From Sphingomonas sp. JC676 (GTDB lineage: Bacteria > Pseudomonadota > Alphaproteobacteria > Sphingomonadales > Sphingomonadaceae): a DNA stretch of 64,000 nucleotides. Below the pieces are notes generated by a model. The model did not search any database and was not told where the DNA came from. It saw only the letters and a program-made list of their open reading frames with translations. Within the stretch, counting starts at the first letter, position 1, and every line of letters starts with the position of its first letter. The translations under genes were made by a program, and so were the position numbers. Positions 44,728-52,980 of the stretch are shown in pieces. The stretch lies in NCBI RefSeq assembly GCF_014489075.1, contig NZ_JACTGR010000001.1:682001-746000 (forward strand). The letters run 5' to 3'.

Positions 44728-44763
44728 CGAAAAGGGCCGCCCCGATTGCCCGGGACGGCCCTT
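44728..44763 (-). terminator. Intrinsic terminator of the rpsF-rpsR-rplI operon
   Basis: On the minus strand AAGGGCCG pairs with CGGCCCTT across a 16-nt loop and is followed by TTTCGTT. It lies 20 bp after the rplI stop. Confidence 0.75.
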
Positions 44764-44783
44764 GATTCTTTGCGCGGAGCCGA

Positions 44784-45386
44784 TCAGCCCTCGCTGGTCT
44801 CTTCTTCGGCAGGAGCAGCAGCCGGGGCTGCGATCTCGCCGGGCTCGGCGTTGGGATCGTAGTCCTCGGTGAAGCCGCTCTCTTCCTTCTCGAACATCGC
44901 GGACATCACATCGACGCCCTGGGCCTGCATATCGGCCTCTTCCGGCGAACGCGCGACGTTGACCTTGACGGTCACCGCGACTTCGGGGTGCAGCGCGATC
45001 TTGACCTCGTAGACGCCGATCGCCTTGATCGGCTTGTCGAGAACGACCTGTGCCTTGTTGACCTTGTGGCCGTCGGCGACGAGCGCCTCGACCAGGTCAC
45101 GCGCCGCGACCGAACCATAAAGCTGGCCGGTGTTCGACGCCTGACGGATCAGCGTGACCGCTGCATCCTTGAAGCTGCCGGCTTCCTTCTCGGCATCGCC
45201 ACGGCGCGAAGCGTTGTCGGCCTCGATGCGCGCGCGATTGGCCTCGAAGACCTTGCGGTTGGCGGCGTTCGAACGGAGCGCCTTCTTGTTCGGCAGAAGG
45301 AAATTGCGGGCGAACCCGTCCTTCACCTTCACGACATCGCCGATATGGCCGAGCTTCTCGACGCGCTCAAGCAGGATGACTTCCAT
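44784..45386 (-). CDS. rplI: 50S ribosomal protein L9
   Basis: 200 residues. Starts MEVILLERVEKLGHIGDVVKVKDGFARNFLLP, the highly conserved L9 N-terminal RNA-binding domain, followed by the long helix and C-terminal domain. The last 40 or so residues are an acidic extension ending EEETSEG, longer than the roughly 150 residues of E. coli L9. Third gene of the rpsF-rpsR-rplI operon. Confidence 0.97.
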   Translation of the reverse strand: MEVILLERVEKLGHIGDVVKVKDGFARNFLLPNKKALRSNAANRKVFEANRARIEADNASRRGDAEKEAGSFKDAAVTLIRQASNTGQLYGSVAARDLVEALVADGHKVNKAQVVLDKPIKAIGVYEVKIALHPEVAVTVKVNVARSPEEADMQAQGVDVMSAMFEKEESGFTEDYDPNAEPGEIAAPAAAPAEEETSEG

Positions 45387-45398
45387 GTCCCGCGCTCC

Positions 45399-45623
45399 TT
45401 ACTTAACGATGTAGGGCAGCAGGCCCAGGTGACGGGCGCGCTTGATGGCCTGGGCCAGCTCGCGCTGCTTCTTCGCGCTCACCGAAGTGATGCGCGAGGG
45501 GACGATCTTGCCGCGCTCGGACACGAAGCCCTGGAGCAGACGGACGTCCTTGTAATCGATCCGGGGCGCGTCCTTCGCGGAGAAGGGGCAGCTCTTGCGG
45601 CGGCGGAAAAATGGGCGTGCCAT
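45399..45623 (-). CDS. rpsR: 30S ribosomal protein S18
   Basis: 74 residues, normal length. Contains the S18 core [43 protein letters not shown]. Twelve bp before rplI and 13 bp after rpsF, the standard order. Confidence 0.97.
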   Translation of the reverse strand: MARPFFRRRKSCPFSAKDAPRIDYKDVRLLQGFVSERGKIVPSRITSVSAKKQRELAQAIKRARHLGLLPYIVK

Positions 45624-45636
45624 GGTCTATAACTCC

Positions 45637-46017
45637 TTATTCGCCGCCAAAGCCGGAATCGTCGCGCTCGCGACGGCCACGGCGCTCGCCGCGATCGCCC
45701 TTGCGCATCATCACCGAAGGACCCTCTTCATGGCCGTCAACCTTGACGGTCATGTAGCGGATCACGTCTTCGTTGATCTGCGTCTGGCGCTCCAGCTCGG
45801 CGACCACGCCTGCGGGCGCGTCGATCTCGAGCATCACGTAATGCGCCTTGCGGTTCTTCGCGATGCGATAGGCGAGGCTGCGAAGCCCCCAGGTCTCGGT
45901 CTTGACGACCTTGCCCTTATTGTCCTCGATAATCTTAGTGGCGGTTTCCGCCAGGGTATCCACCTGCGCCTGTGCCAGATCCTGGCGCGCAAGGAACACG
46001 TGCTCGTACAGAGCCAT
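45637..46017 (-). CDS. rpsF: 30S ribosomal protein S6
   Basis: 126 residues from ATG 46017 ([20 protein letters not shown]), which has GAGAAG upstream; four extra upstream codons are unlikely. Conserved [22 protein letters not shown]. The C-terminus is a basic, Arg/Gly-rich tail typical of alphaproteobacterial S6. First gene of the ribosomal operon. Confidence 0.97.
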   Translation of the reverse strand: MALYEHVFLARQDLAQAQVDTLAETATKIIEDNKGKVVKTETWGLRSLAYRIAKNRKAHYVMLEIDAPAGVVAELERQTQINEDVIRYMTVKVDGHEEGPSVMMRKGDRGERRGRRERDDSGFGGE

Positions 46018-46390
46018 GGTTCTTCTCACTGTTGGCCGATCGCTGACGTGCGCACCACGCGCATCGCCCCTCCGGCTGTCGTCTCGAATGCAACACGAGC
46101 GGAAAGCGCAGGGCTCTCCACTCGCGAAGGCGCGCCCCTAGCGTATCGGGGCGCCATTGGCAAGACGGCGGAGCCAGGAGTTTCCCGTTGGGATCGATCG
46201 AAAATGGAAAACCTGCTGAATCTCACGCATTTTACGGATTTTCAGGCGCGATCCGCCGACCAGACCAGTTGACACGGTTGACACCTACTATGTGGAAAAT
46301 CCTTCCTTCCCCAAAAATGAGCATTGCGAGGGTCCGACGATGAGAAAGAGCGGGCTGCTCGATCGCCCCTGAAACCCTACATTGCAAGAC
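46018..46390. other. Intergenic region upstream of rpsF
   Basis: About 370 bp that should hold the rpsF operon promoter and leader (minus strand). On the plus strand TTGACA occurs twice in close order near 46268 and 46277, but no matching -10 spacing is present. No gene is supported. Confidence 0.4.
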
Positions 46391-46419
46391 GGCCCGCTTC
46401 CCAGGGTGGGAAGCGAGCC
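46391..46419 (-). terminator. Hairpin after the PEP-CTERM gene
   Basis: GGC-C-CGCTTCCCA pairs with TGGGAAGCG-A-GCC across a 3-nt loop, 33 bp downstream of the PEP-CTERM gene's stop. The following minus-strand bases are only weakly T-rich, so termination is likely but not certain. Confidence 0.5.
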
Positions 46420-46451
46420 GCTTAAAACCGGAAGGACCGGCAGCAGGCTGT

Positions 46452-47024
46452 TCAGGCGAGCTTGGTCTGAACCTTGGCCTTGCGGCGGCGCACCGCCGCG
46501 CCCGCCAGGCCGAAGCCACCGATCATCATGCCCCAGGCCGCCGGCTCGGGCACGGCCCCGCCGAAGAACACGATGTGCGAAAGCTCGCGCGGATTGGCGC
46601 CATGCGGGATGTCGAACGTGTCCCAGGTGCCCGACGTCGCTTGGGCGATCTTGTAGAGCACGAAACTGGGCCCCGCCTTCACGGCGAAGAAGTTGACGTA
46701 ATAACCGGGGATCGACCAGGTGCCCGCCGCGCTCCCCACGCCGGTGATCAGGCCCGCCGTCGTATCGGTGTCGAACAGATAGTTCAGCGTGATGTCGGGG
46801 CCTGCGCTGGGATGCGTGTCGTTGAACAGATTGTAGAGCGCCTCGGCATTCTTGTAGCCGTTGACGTTCGCCGGGTTCGGATTGCTGTTGATATTGCCCT
46901 GGAACAGGCAACCTGCCGGGCTCGCCACCGAATTGCAGCTTGCCGCGACGATAGGCCCGGCCTGCGCGGCAAGCGGAAAAACGCCAAGTGCCAGGGCAGC
47001 CGCCTGGAATGTGAATTTATGCAT
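46452..47024 (-). CDS. PEPxxWA-CTERM sorting-domain exported protein
   Basis: 190 residues. Signal peptide MHKFTFQAAALALGVFPLAAQA, a 130-residue extracytoplasmic domain, and a C-terminal sorting tail VPEPAAWGMMIGGFGLAGAA followed by VRRRK. This tail is the PEPxxWA variant of PEP-CTERM typical of sphingomonads; it is recognised by an exosortase (XrtA-type) and the proteins usually go with exopolysaccharide production. The middle domain is not recognised. Confidence 0.88.
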   Translation of the reverse strand: MHKFTFQAAALALGVFPLAAQAGPIVAASCNSVASPAGCLFQGNINSNPNPANVNGYKNAEALYNLFNDTHPSAGPDITLNYLFDTDTTAGLITGVGSAAGTWSIPGYYVNFFAVKAGPSFVLYKIAQATSGTWDTFDIPHGANPRELSHIVFFGGAVPEPAAWGMMIGGFGLAGAAVRRRKAKVQTKLA

Positions 47025-47165
47025 GTTCCCTCCCGATGGATTTAGTCCCCATTGCGGATGTGAACATGCGCTTCGTATCTTCGCGTTGAAATGGATGTTT
47101 CCGGGTTATCGCTAGCTATTCTGGGGTATTGTCGGGTATCTGTATCATGTTGATACAAAGACGAA

Positions 47166-47195
47166 AAAGCGCGGACCGCTGCCGGCCCGCGCTTT
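47166..47195. terminator. Terminator of the RcnB-like gene
   Basis: AAAGCGCGG and CCGCGCTTT form a 9-bp stem with a 12-nt loop. T-rich tracts on both sides could let it work in either direction; the RcnB-like gene (minus) ends 18 bp away. Confidence 0.7.
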
Positions 47196-47213
47196 CGTTT
47201 CCCATGCAGAGAC

Positions 47214-47549
47214 TTAGTTGATCGCGTTTGCAATCACCGCTGCGATGATCCCGCTGGTGACGCCGACCAGCAGCGCGTCGTTGCCCGACTGGACATAGCG
47301 ATAGCCGCGCGGCGGTGCCTTCAGGCGGTGGTAGCGGCGATAGTCGATCTGGTGGTAGTTGCGGGCATAGCGGCTGTCGAAACGCTGACCCTTCTTCCAG
47401 CTCTTGTACTTCACGACCGGAGCCGGCTTGTAGACCTGCTTGACCACTACGCGCTGCTGGCCGTGACGGTCATGCTGCTGCGGTGCCGCGGCGAGCGCAG
47501 GCGAGGCCACCAGTGTCGCGGCGACCGCCGCCAGGAAAAACTTCTTCAT
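47214..47549 (-). CDS. RcnB-family small periplasmic protein
   Basis: 111 residues from ATG 47549, preceded by AGGAG. Signal peptide MKKFFLAAVAATLVASPALA, then a basic His/Tyr-rich segment and the family's YHRLKAPPRGYRYVQSGNDALLVGVTSGIIAAVI. RcnB in E. coli affects nickel/cobalt efflux; alphaproteobacterial members are numerous and mostly uncharacterised. Confidence 0.8.
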   Translation of the reverse strand: MKKFFLAAVAATLVASPALAAAPQQHDRHGQQRVVVKQVYKPAPVVKYKSWKKGQRFDSRYARNYHQIDYRRYHRLKAPPRGYRYVQSGNDALLVGVTSGIIAAVIANAIN

Positions 47550-47740
47550 GATCGCTACTCCTCTTAACCCAACGCCTTGTGTGGCGTTGCTCCCTATCTG
47601 GGGGCTACGTGTCGCAGGCATTTCCCGGCACGAAGGAATTTGGTCGCAATTTGTCGCTGGCGCGTTGGGCAGGGTGTTGGGGTTGCGTGGCAGGCCGGAA
47701 CGGTTCTAACGCGCGGCCCCACAGCTTTAAGGAGAGGCAC

Positions 47741-48676
47741 GTGCGCGCATTCATATTCCCCGGCCAGGGGAGCCAGGCGGTGGGCATGGGCAAGGCGCTT
47801 GCCGACGCGAGCTTGGCCGCACGCGAGGTTTTCCAGGAAGTCGACGAAGCGCTGGGCCAGAGCCTGTTCCGCCTGATGGTCGAAGGGCCCGAGGACGAGC
47901 TGCAGCTCACCGCCAACGCCCAGCCGGCGATCATGGCGAATGCGATCGCGGTGCTGCGCGTGCTGGAGAAGGAGGGCGGCATCCGCTTGGCCGACAAGGC
48001 GGATTTCGTCGCGGGCCACAGCCTGGGCGAATATACTGCCCTGTGCGCGGCGGGCGCGTTCGACCTCTCGACCGCCGCGCGGCTGCTGCGCCTGCGTGGC
48101 GAGGCGATGCAAGCGGCGGTGCCGGTGGGGCAGGGGGCGATGGCTGCCCTGCTCGGCGCCGACCTGGTCAAGGCGCAGGCGATCGCCGACGCCGCGGCCG
48201 AGGGCGAGATCTGCACCGTCGCGAACGACAATGATCCGACCCAGGTCGTGATCTCGGGCGCCCGGGGCGCGATCGAGCGCGCGGTCGCCATCGCCAAGGA
48301 TCATGGCGCCAAGCGCGCGCTGCTGCTGCCGGTTTCGGCGCCGTTCCACTGCCCGCTGATGCAGCCCGCCGCCGATGCGATGGAGAAGGCGCTGGCGGCG
48401 GTCGCGATCCAGGCACCTTTGGTGCCGGTCTATGCCAATGTCACCGCCGCGCCGGTGAGCGATCCCGCGACCATCCGAATGCTGCTCGTCGAGCAGGTGA
48501 CCGGCATGGTGCGCTGGCGCGAATCGGTGCTGGCGATGCAGGCGGCGGGTGTCACGGATTTCATCGAGCTGGGCGGCAAGGTGCTGGGCGGCATGGTCAA
48601 GCGTATCGCACCCGATGCGAACCCGATCAGCGTGGCGACGATGGATGATATCGAGGCGCTGGCGAAGGCGCTGTAA
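47741..48676 (+). CDS. fabD: Malonyl-CoA:ACP transacylase
   Basis: 311 residues from GTG 47741, with AAGGAG 7 nt upstream; the longer frame upstream is not supported. Contains FPGQGSQAVGMG, active-site Ser in AGHSLGEYTALCAAG and His in VSAPFHCPLM. Loads malonyl groups onto ACP for fatty-acid elongation. Followed by a REP-like palindrome and fabG. Confidence 0.96.
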   Translation: MRAFIFPGQGSQAVGMGKALADASLAAREVFQEVDEALGQSLFRLMVEGPEDELQLTANAQPAIMANAIAVLRVLEKEGGIRLADKADFVAGHSLGEYTALCAAGAFDLSTAARLLRLRGEAMQAAVPVGQGAMAALLGADLVKAQAIADAAAEGEICTVANDNDPTQVVISGARGAIERAVAIAKDHGAKRALLLPVSAPFHCPLMQPAADAMEKALAAVAIQAPLVPVYANVTAAPVSDPATIRMLLVEQVTGMVRWRESVLAMQAAGVTDFIELGGKVLGGMVKRIAPDANPISVATMDDIEALAKAL

Positions 48677-48681
48677 TTTCT

Positions 48682-48792
48682 CCCTCTCCCGCTCGCGGGA
48701 GAGGGCCGGGGTGAGGGTCAGTGAGCCGCGAACGCAGCGCTCGCCGTGCCGGACTCACCCTCACCCAACCCTCTCCCGCAGGCGGGAGAGGG
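48682..48792. repeat. REP-like palindromic repeat pair between fabD and fabG
   Basis: Two hairpins, CCCTCTCCCGC-tc-GCGGGAGAGGG (48682-48705) and CCCTCTCCCGC-ag-GCGGGAGAGGG (48769-48792), flank an inverse pair GGGTGAGGGT-type / ACCCTCACCC. This is the familiar CTCTCCCGC family of intergenic repeats in proteobacteria. Confidence 0.85.
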
Positions 48793-48809
48793 CTTTGAAG
48801 GAGAAGAAC

Positions 48810-49547
48810 ATGTTCGACCTAACAGGCATGACCGCGCTGGTGACCGGCGCTTCCGGCGGCATCGGCTCCGCGATCGCCAAGGCTTTGGCCGCGCAGGGCG
48901 CGCGGCTCGTGGTTTCCGGCTCGAATGCCGAGAAGCTCGAGGCGTTCCGCGCCGAGCTGGGCGGCGATCACGTCGCTTTGCCGTGCAATCTTTCGGACGC
49001 CGCAGCGGTCGACGCGTTGGTGCCGCAGGCGGTCGAGGCACTCGGCAAGCTCGATATCCTGGTCAACAATGCCGGCGTCACCCGCGACAATCTGACGATG
49101 CGGATGAAGGACGAGGAATGGGACCAGGTTATCACGGTGAATCTGGAGGCCGCGTTCCGCCTGATCCGTGCGGCTTCCAAACCGATGATGAAGGCGCGTT
49201 TCGGCCGGATCGTCTCGATCACGTCGGTCGTCGGCGCCACGGGCAATCCGGGCCAGGCCAATTACGCCGCGTCCAAGGCGGGGCTGGTCGGCATGTCCAA
49301 GGCGGTCGCGCAGGAACTCGCGAGCCGCAACGTCACGGTCAATTGCGTCGCCCCGGGCTTCATCCGCTCGGCGATGACCGATGTGCTGCCCGAGGCACAG
49401 AAGACCGCTCTGCTCACGCGCATTCCGGCCGGCGATCTCGGCACCGGCGAGGATATCGGTGCGGCGGTGGTCTATCTTGCCAGCAGGGAAGCAGGCTATG
49501 TCACCGGCCAGACCTTGCATGTGAATGGCGGGATGGCGATGCTTTGA
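48810..49547 (+). CDS. fabG: 3-oxoacyl-[ACP] reductase
   Basis: 245 residues from ATG 48810 with AAGGAG upstream. Classical SDR: TGASGGIGSAIA cofactor motif, NNAGVTRDNLTMRM, catalytic YAASKAG, and the C-terminal YVTGQTLHVNGGMAML. NADPH-dependent reduction in the fatty-acid cycle. Confidence 0.96.
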   Translation: MFDLTGMTALVTGASGGIGSAIAKALAAQGARLVVSGSNAEKLEAFRAELGGDHVALPCNLSDAAAVDALVPQAVEALGKLDILVNNAGVTRDNLTMRMKDEEWDQVITVNLEAAFRLIRAASKPMMKARFGRIVSITSVVGATGNPGQANYAASKAGLVGMSKAVAQELASRNVTVNCVAPGFIRSAMTDVLPEAQKTALLTRIPAGDLGTGEDIGAAVVYLASREAGYVTGQTLHVNGGMAML

Positions 49548-49576
49548 TGCGAATCCTGGGGGCAGGAGTGAATGCT

Positions 49577-50110
49577 ATGCGTATCCTAATGCCTGCCCTT
49601 TTTGCCGTCGGCGCGATCTCGGCACCTGCTTATGCCGCCGATCTCGCGACGATCGACTGCGTCAGCACCAAACTCGATGCCGCGATCAAGGCCCAGCTCG
49701 AGGCCGATGCGGCGCGCAATCTGGGCGAGGCCGGCAAGCGGCCAACCTATGATCCCAGCGTCAGTCGCGGCCTGAACGACGCCGCCACTGCCTGTGCCAA
49801 GGACAATAATTGGTCTCCCGCCGCGACCAAGGCGGCGGGCATCTATGCGCTGGCCAAGATCGGCATGCCGACCGCGCAGCGTGTGGTGGGAGAGAAGGGA
49901 TTCGACGCCGCGGCGCTCGAAGACCAGTTCCAGGCGCTGCCCGAGGAGACGCGCGATCGCCCGCTCACCGCGGCCGAGAACCAGGAATTGATCAAGGCGG
50001 CGGTGACCGACGAAGCGAAGCAGACTCGCGAGAATGCAGAGCTTCTCGCCGAATTCTTCGCGTTCCTCAGCACGATCCAGTATGCGGCGCATGATTTTTC
50101 GGTAGCATGA
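49577..50110 (+). CDS. Exported protein of unknown function
   Basis: 177 residues with a signal peptide (MRILMPALFAVGAISAPAYAA) and a mature helical, acidic domain (DCVSTKLDAAIKAQLEADAARNLGE...). Two cysteines occur near the mature N-terminus. It lies between fabG and acpP in the same direction, start 30 bp after fabG with AGGAG upstream. No family recognised; it may simply be inserted in the fatty-acid cluster. Confidence 0.75.
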   Translation: MRILMPALFAVGAISAPAYAADLATIDCVSTKLDAAIKAQLEADAARNLGEAGKRPTYDPSVSRGLNDAATACAKDNNWSPAATKAAGIYALAKIGMPTAQRVVGEKGFDAAALEDQFQALPEETRDRPLTAAENQELIKAAVTDEAKQTRENAELLAEFFAFLSTIQYAAHDFSVA

Positions 50111-50212
50111 GCGTTCAACTGGGACAGTGCACCCCCTTGCCACGGCACCGCACGCGAACTAGGTGCGTTTGTCACGAAATCAGAGCCCCAGTCACAAAGG
50201 AAAACAGGGACC

Positions 50213-50461
50213 ATGGCCAACCAGGAAGAGATCACCACCCGCGTCCAGGCCCTCGTCGTCGACCATCTCGGCGTCGACGCGAAGGAAGTGGTTCCGACCG
50301 CTAGCTTCATCGACGACCTCGGCGCGGACAGTCTCGACATCGTCGAGCTGGTGATGGCCTTCGAGGAAGAGTTCGGAGTTGAGATCCCCGACGACGCTGC
50401 CGAGAAGATCATGACCGTGGGCGACGCCGTGTCGTACATCAGCGAGCATCAGGAGGGCTGA
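50213..50461 (+). CDS. acpP: Acyl carrier protein
   Basis: 82 residues, strongly acidic, with the phosphopantetheine serine in [15 protein letters not shown] and the conserved [23 protein letters not shown]. Carries growing acyl chains. A strong terminator follows, and fabF begins 152 bp later. Confidence 0.98.
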   Translation: MANQEEITTRVQALVVDHLGVDAKEVVPTASFIDDLGADSLDIVELVMAFEEEFGVEIPDDAAEKIMTVGDAVSYISEHQEG

Positions 50462-50504
50462 AGCCCTTAGGCTCGCGCCCTGATGGGCCGGCAATGCATA
50501 TCAG

Positions 50505-50555
50505 CGGCTTCCCGTCCCGGGCTCTTCGAGAGCGGACGGGGAGCCGTTTTGTTTT
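50505..50555 (+). terminator. Intrinsic terminator after acpP
   Basis: CGGCTTCCCGTCC pairs with GGACGGGGAGCCG, with an inner GCTCTTCGAGAGC hairpin, followed by TTTTGTTTT. It may cause partial termination before fabF. Confidence 0.85.
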
Positions 50556-50613
50556 ACAACAGGCTCGTTTATCTGCCTGCCGCCACAAAATTGAACCCTG
50601 ACGGAGAAATGCC

Positions 50614-51873
50614 ATGCGCCGTGTAGTCGTTACCGGCCTTGGGCTCGTCACCCCTCTGGGTGCCGATGTCGAAACGGCCTGGAAGAACATCATCGCCGCT
50701 AAATCGGGCGCGGCGACGATCACGCGCTTCGATGCCACCGATTTCCACAGCAACTATGCCTGCGAAGTGAAGCCGGCCGACCATGAATATGGCTTCGATC
50801 CTGGCAGGCGCGTCGATCACAAGGTGCAGCGCCAGGTCGATCCGTTCATCATCTTCGGTATCGACGCTGCCGGCCAGGCGATCGAGGATGCCGGCCTGCT
50901 CGACATGACCGAGGAAGAGCGCTTCCGCGCCGGTTGCTCGATCGGTTCGGGCATCGGCGGCCTGCCGGGCATCGAGAGCGAATCGCTGGTGCTGGCCGAG
51001 AAGGGCCCGAAGCGCGTCAGCCCGCACTTCGTCCATGGCCGCCTGATCAACCTGATCTCGGGCCAGGTCTCGATCAAATACGGGCTTATGGGCCCGAACC
51101 ATGCGGTGGTCACCGCCTGCTCGACCGGCGCGCATTCGATCGGTGACGCCGCGCGGATGATCGCGATGGATGATGCCGATGTGATGCTGGCGGGCGGCGC
51201 CGAGGGCGCGATCTGCCCGATCGGCATCGCCGGCTTCGGCCAGGCCCGGGCGCTGTCGACCAATTTCCGCGACGAGCCGTGGCGCGGCAGCCGTCCCTGG
51301 GACGAGGCGCGCGACGGCTTCGTCATGGGCGAGGGCGCCGGCGTGGTCGTGCTCGAGGAATATGAGCATGCCAAGAAGCGCGGCGCGAAGATCTATGCCG
51401 AAGTGATCGGCTATGGCCTGTCGGGCGATGCCTATCACGTGACTGCGCCGCATCCCGAAGGCTCGGGCGCGTTCCGATCGATGCAGATGGCGATGAAGAA
51501 GTCGGGCCTCAGCATGTCCGACATCGACTATGTCAACGCACACGGCACCTCGACGCCGCTCGGCGACGAGCTCGAGCTGGGCGCGGTGCGCCGGCTGTTC
51601 GGCAACAATATCGGCCATATGTCGATGAGTTCGACCAAGTCGGCGATCGGCCATCTGCTGGGCGGCGCGGGCGCGGTGGAGAGCATCTTCTGCATCCTCG
51701 CACTGCGCGACCAGATCGTCCCGCCGACGCTCAACCTCGACAATCCGAGCGAGAATTGCGCGGGCATCGATCTGGTGCCGCATGTCGCCAAGGAGCGGAA
51801 GGTGAAGGCCGTGCTGAACAATTCGTTCGGCTTCGGCGGCACCAATGCCAGCCTGGTGATGCGCGCTGTCTGA
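50614..51873 (+). CDS. fabF: 3-oxoacyl-[ACP] synthase II
   Basis: 419 residues. Condensing enzyme with catalytic Cys in VTACSTGAHSIG, His in NAHGTSTPLGD and the second His in STKSAIGHLLGGAG. Starts VVVTGLGLVTPLGADVETAW, the standard KAS II opening. Shares its 3' end with the start region of mltG. Confidence 0.97.
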   Translation: MRRVVVTGLGLVTPLGADVETAWKNIIAAKSGAATITRFDATDFHSNYACEVKPADHEYGFDPGRRVDHKVQRQVDPFIIFGIDAAGQAIEDAGLLDMTEEERFRAGCSIGSGIGGLPGIESESLVLAEKGPKRVSPHFVHGRLINLISGQVSIKYGLMGPNHAVVTACSTGAHSIGDAARMIAMDDADVMLAGGAEGAICPIGIAGFGQARALSTNFRDEPWRGSRPWDEARDGFVMGEGAGVVVLEEYEHAKKRGAKIYAEVIGYGLSGDAYHVTAPHPEGSGAFRSMQMAMKKSGLSMSDIDYVNAHGTSTPLGDELELGAVRRLFGNNIGHMSMSSTKSAIGHLLGGAGAVESIFCILALRDQIVPPTLNLDNPSENCAGIDLVPHVAKERKVKAVLNNSFGFGGTNASLVMRAV

Positions 51874-51961
51874 CGAAACGCCACCGCCGGCGCCCGAGCC
51901 GCAGCCCGGACCGGCGTCCGCTGCCGGCCTGCGCCGGCGGCGGGGCGGCTGTGCGGCACTG

Positions 51962-52903
51962 GTGGCGATCCTCGCGATCGTGGCGGTGGGCTTCTTCCTC
52001 CTCCAGATGTGGGGCGGGGCTGGGCCGGCGAAGCAGAATATCTCGGTGCTGATCCCGCAGGGCGCGACGCTCTCCCGGGCGGCGACCGAGCTGGAAAAGG
52101 CCGGCGCGATCCGTTCGGCGCGCGCCTTCGTGCTGTTCTCCAAGGTGCTGGGCGGCAGCAGCCCGATCAAGGCGGGCGAGTATCGCGTGCCTGCCCGGCT
52201 CAGCCAGTCGGACATCCTCAAGATGCTCCAGGGCGGCAAGACGCTCCAGCGCTTCGTGACGGTGCCCGAGGGCACGCCCTCGATCATCGTCTACGAAACG
52301 CTGATGAAGGCGCCCGAGCTTTCGGGGCCACTCGCCGTACCGGTGGAAGGCACGGTGTTGCCGGACAGCTACGCCTATAATCGCGGCGACACGCGCCAGG
52401 CGGTACTCGACCGGATGCAGAAGGCGATGGTCAATTATCTCGCCAGGGCCTGGGAAGCGCGCAAGCCCGGCATCGCGGTGAGCAATCCGCGCGACGCGCT
52501 GATCCTGGCCTCGATCGTCGAAAAGGAGACCGGCAAGCCCGCGGAACGGCGTACGGTCGCCACGGTCTATGGCAACCGGCTGAAGCGGGGCATGCCGCTC
52601 CAGGCCGATCCGACGATCATCTACCCGATCACCAAGGGCAAGCCGCTCGGCCGGCGGATCCTGCAGTCCGAACTGCACGCCCGGAACGACTATAACACCT
52701 ATGCGATGACCGGTCTGCCGATTGGTCCGATCGCCAATCCCGGCCGCGCCTCGATCGACGCGGTGCTCGATCCGGCGTCGTCGAGCGCCCTCTATTTCGT
52801 CGCGGACGGCACCGGCGGCCACGTGTTCGCCGACACGCTCGAGCAGCACAACGCCAACGTCCAGAAATGGTATGCGCTGAGGAAAGCGCGCGGCGAGATG
52901 TAG
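51962..52903 (+). CDS. mltG: Endolytic murein transglycosylase MltG
   Basis: 313 residues from GTG 51962. One membrane helix (2-19), a LysM-like part (VLIPQGATLSRAATELEKAG), and the YceG catalytic domain with Glu in LILASIVEKETGK, plus NTYAMTGLPIGPIANPGRASIDAVL. Cuts nascent glycan strands at the inner membrane. The frame remains open for 32 codons upstream, giving a Pro-rich then Arg-rich segment (LRRRRGGC) that would suit a cytoplasmic N-terminus, but only CTG (51866, overlapping the fabF stop) could start it. Confidence 0.92.
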   Translation: MAILAIVAVGFFLLQMWGGAGPAKQNISVLIPQGATLSRAATELEKAGAIRSARAFVLFSKVLGGSSPIKAGEYRVPARLSQSDILKMLQGGKTLQRFVTVPEGTPSIIVYETLMKAPELSGPLAVPVEGTVLPDSYAYNRGDTRQAVLDRMQKAMVNYLARAWEARKPGIAVSNPRDALILASIVEKETGKPAERRTVATVYGNRLKRGMPLQADPTIIYPITKGKPLGRRILQSELHARNDYNTYAMTGLPIGPIANPGRASIDAVLDPASSSALYFVADGTGGHVFADTLEQHNANVQKWYALRKARGEM

Positions 52904-52942
52904 CCCGTCCGCGCATCCGCGATGGACGCGCATTCCCGCGGT

Positions 52943-52956
52943 TGATAACGTTCTCA
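52943..52956. promoter_or_regulatory. LacI-type operator TGATAACGTTCTCA
   Basis: A 14-bp palindrome centred on AACGTT with one mismatch between half-sites (TGATAAC / TGAGAAC), 24 bp before the start of the glucanase gene. The central CG and outer arms are typical of LacI-family sugar regulators. Confidence 0.55.
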
Positions 52957-52980
52957 AAAATGTCGGCCGAGGGGATGAGG

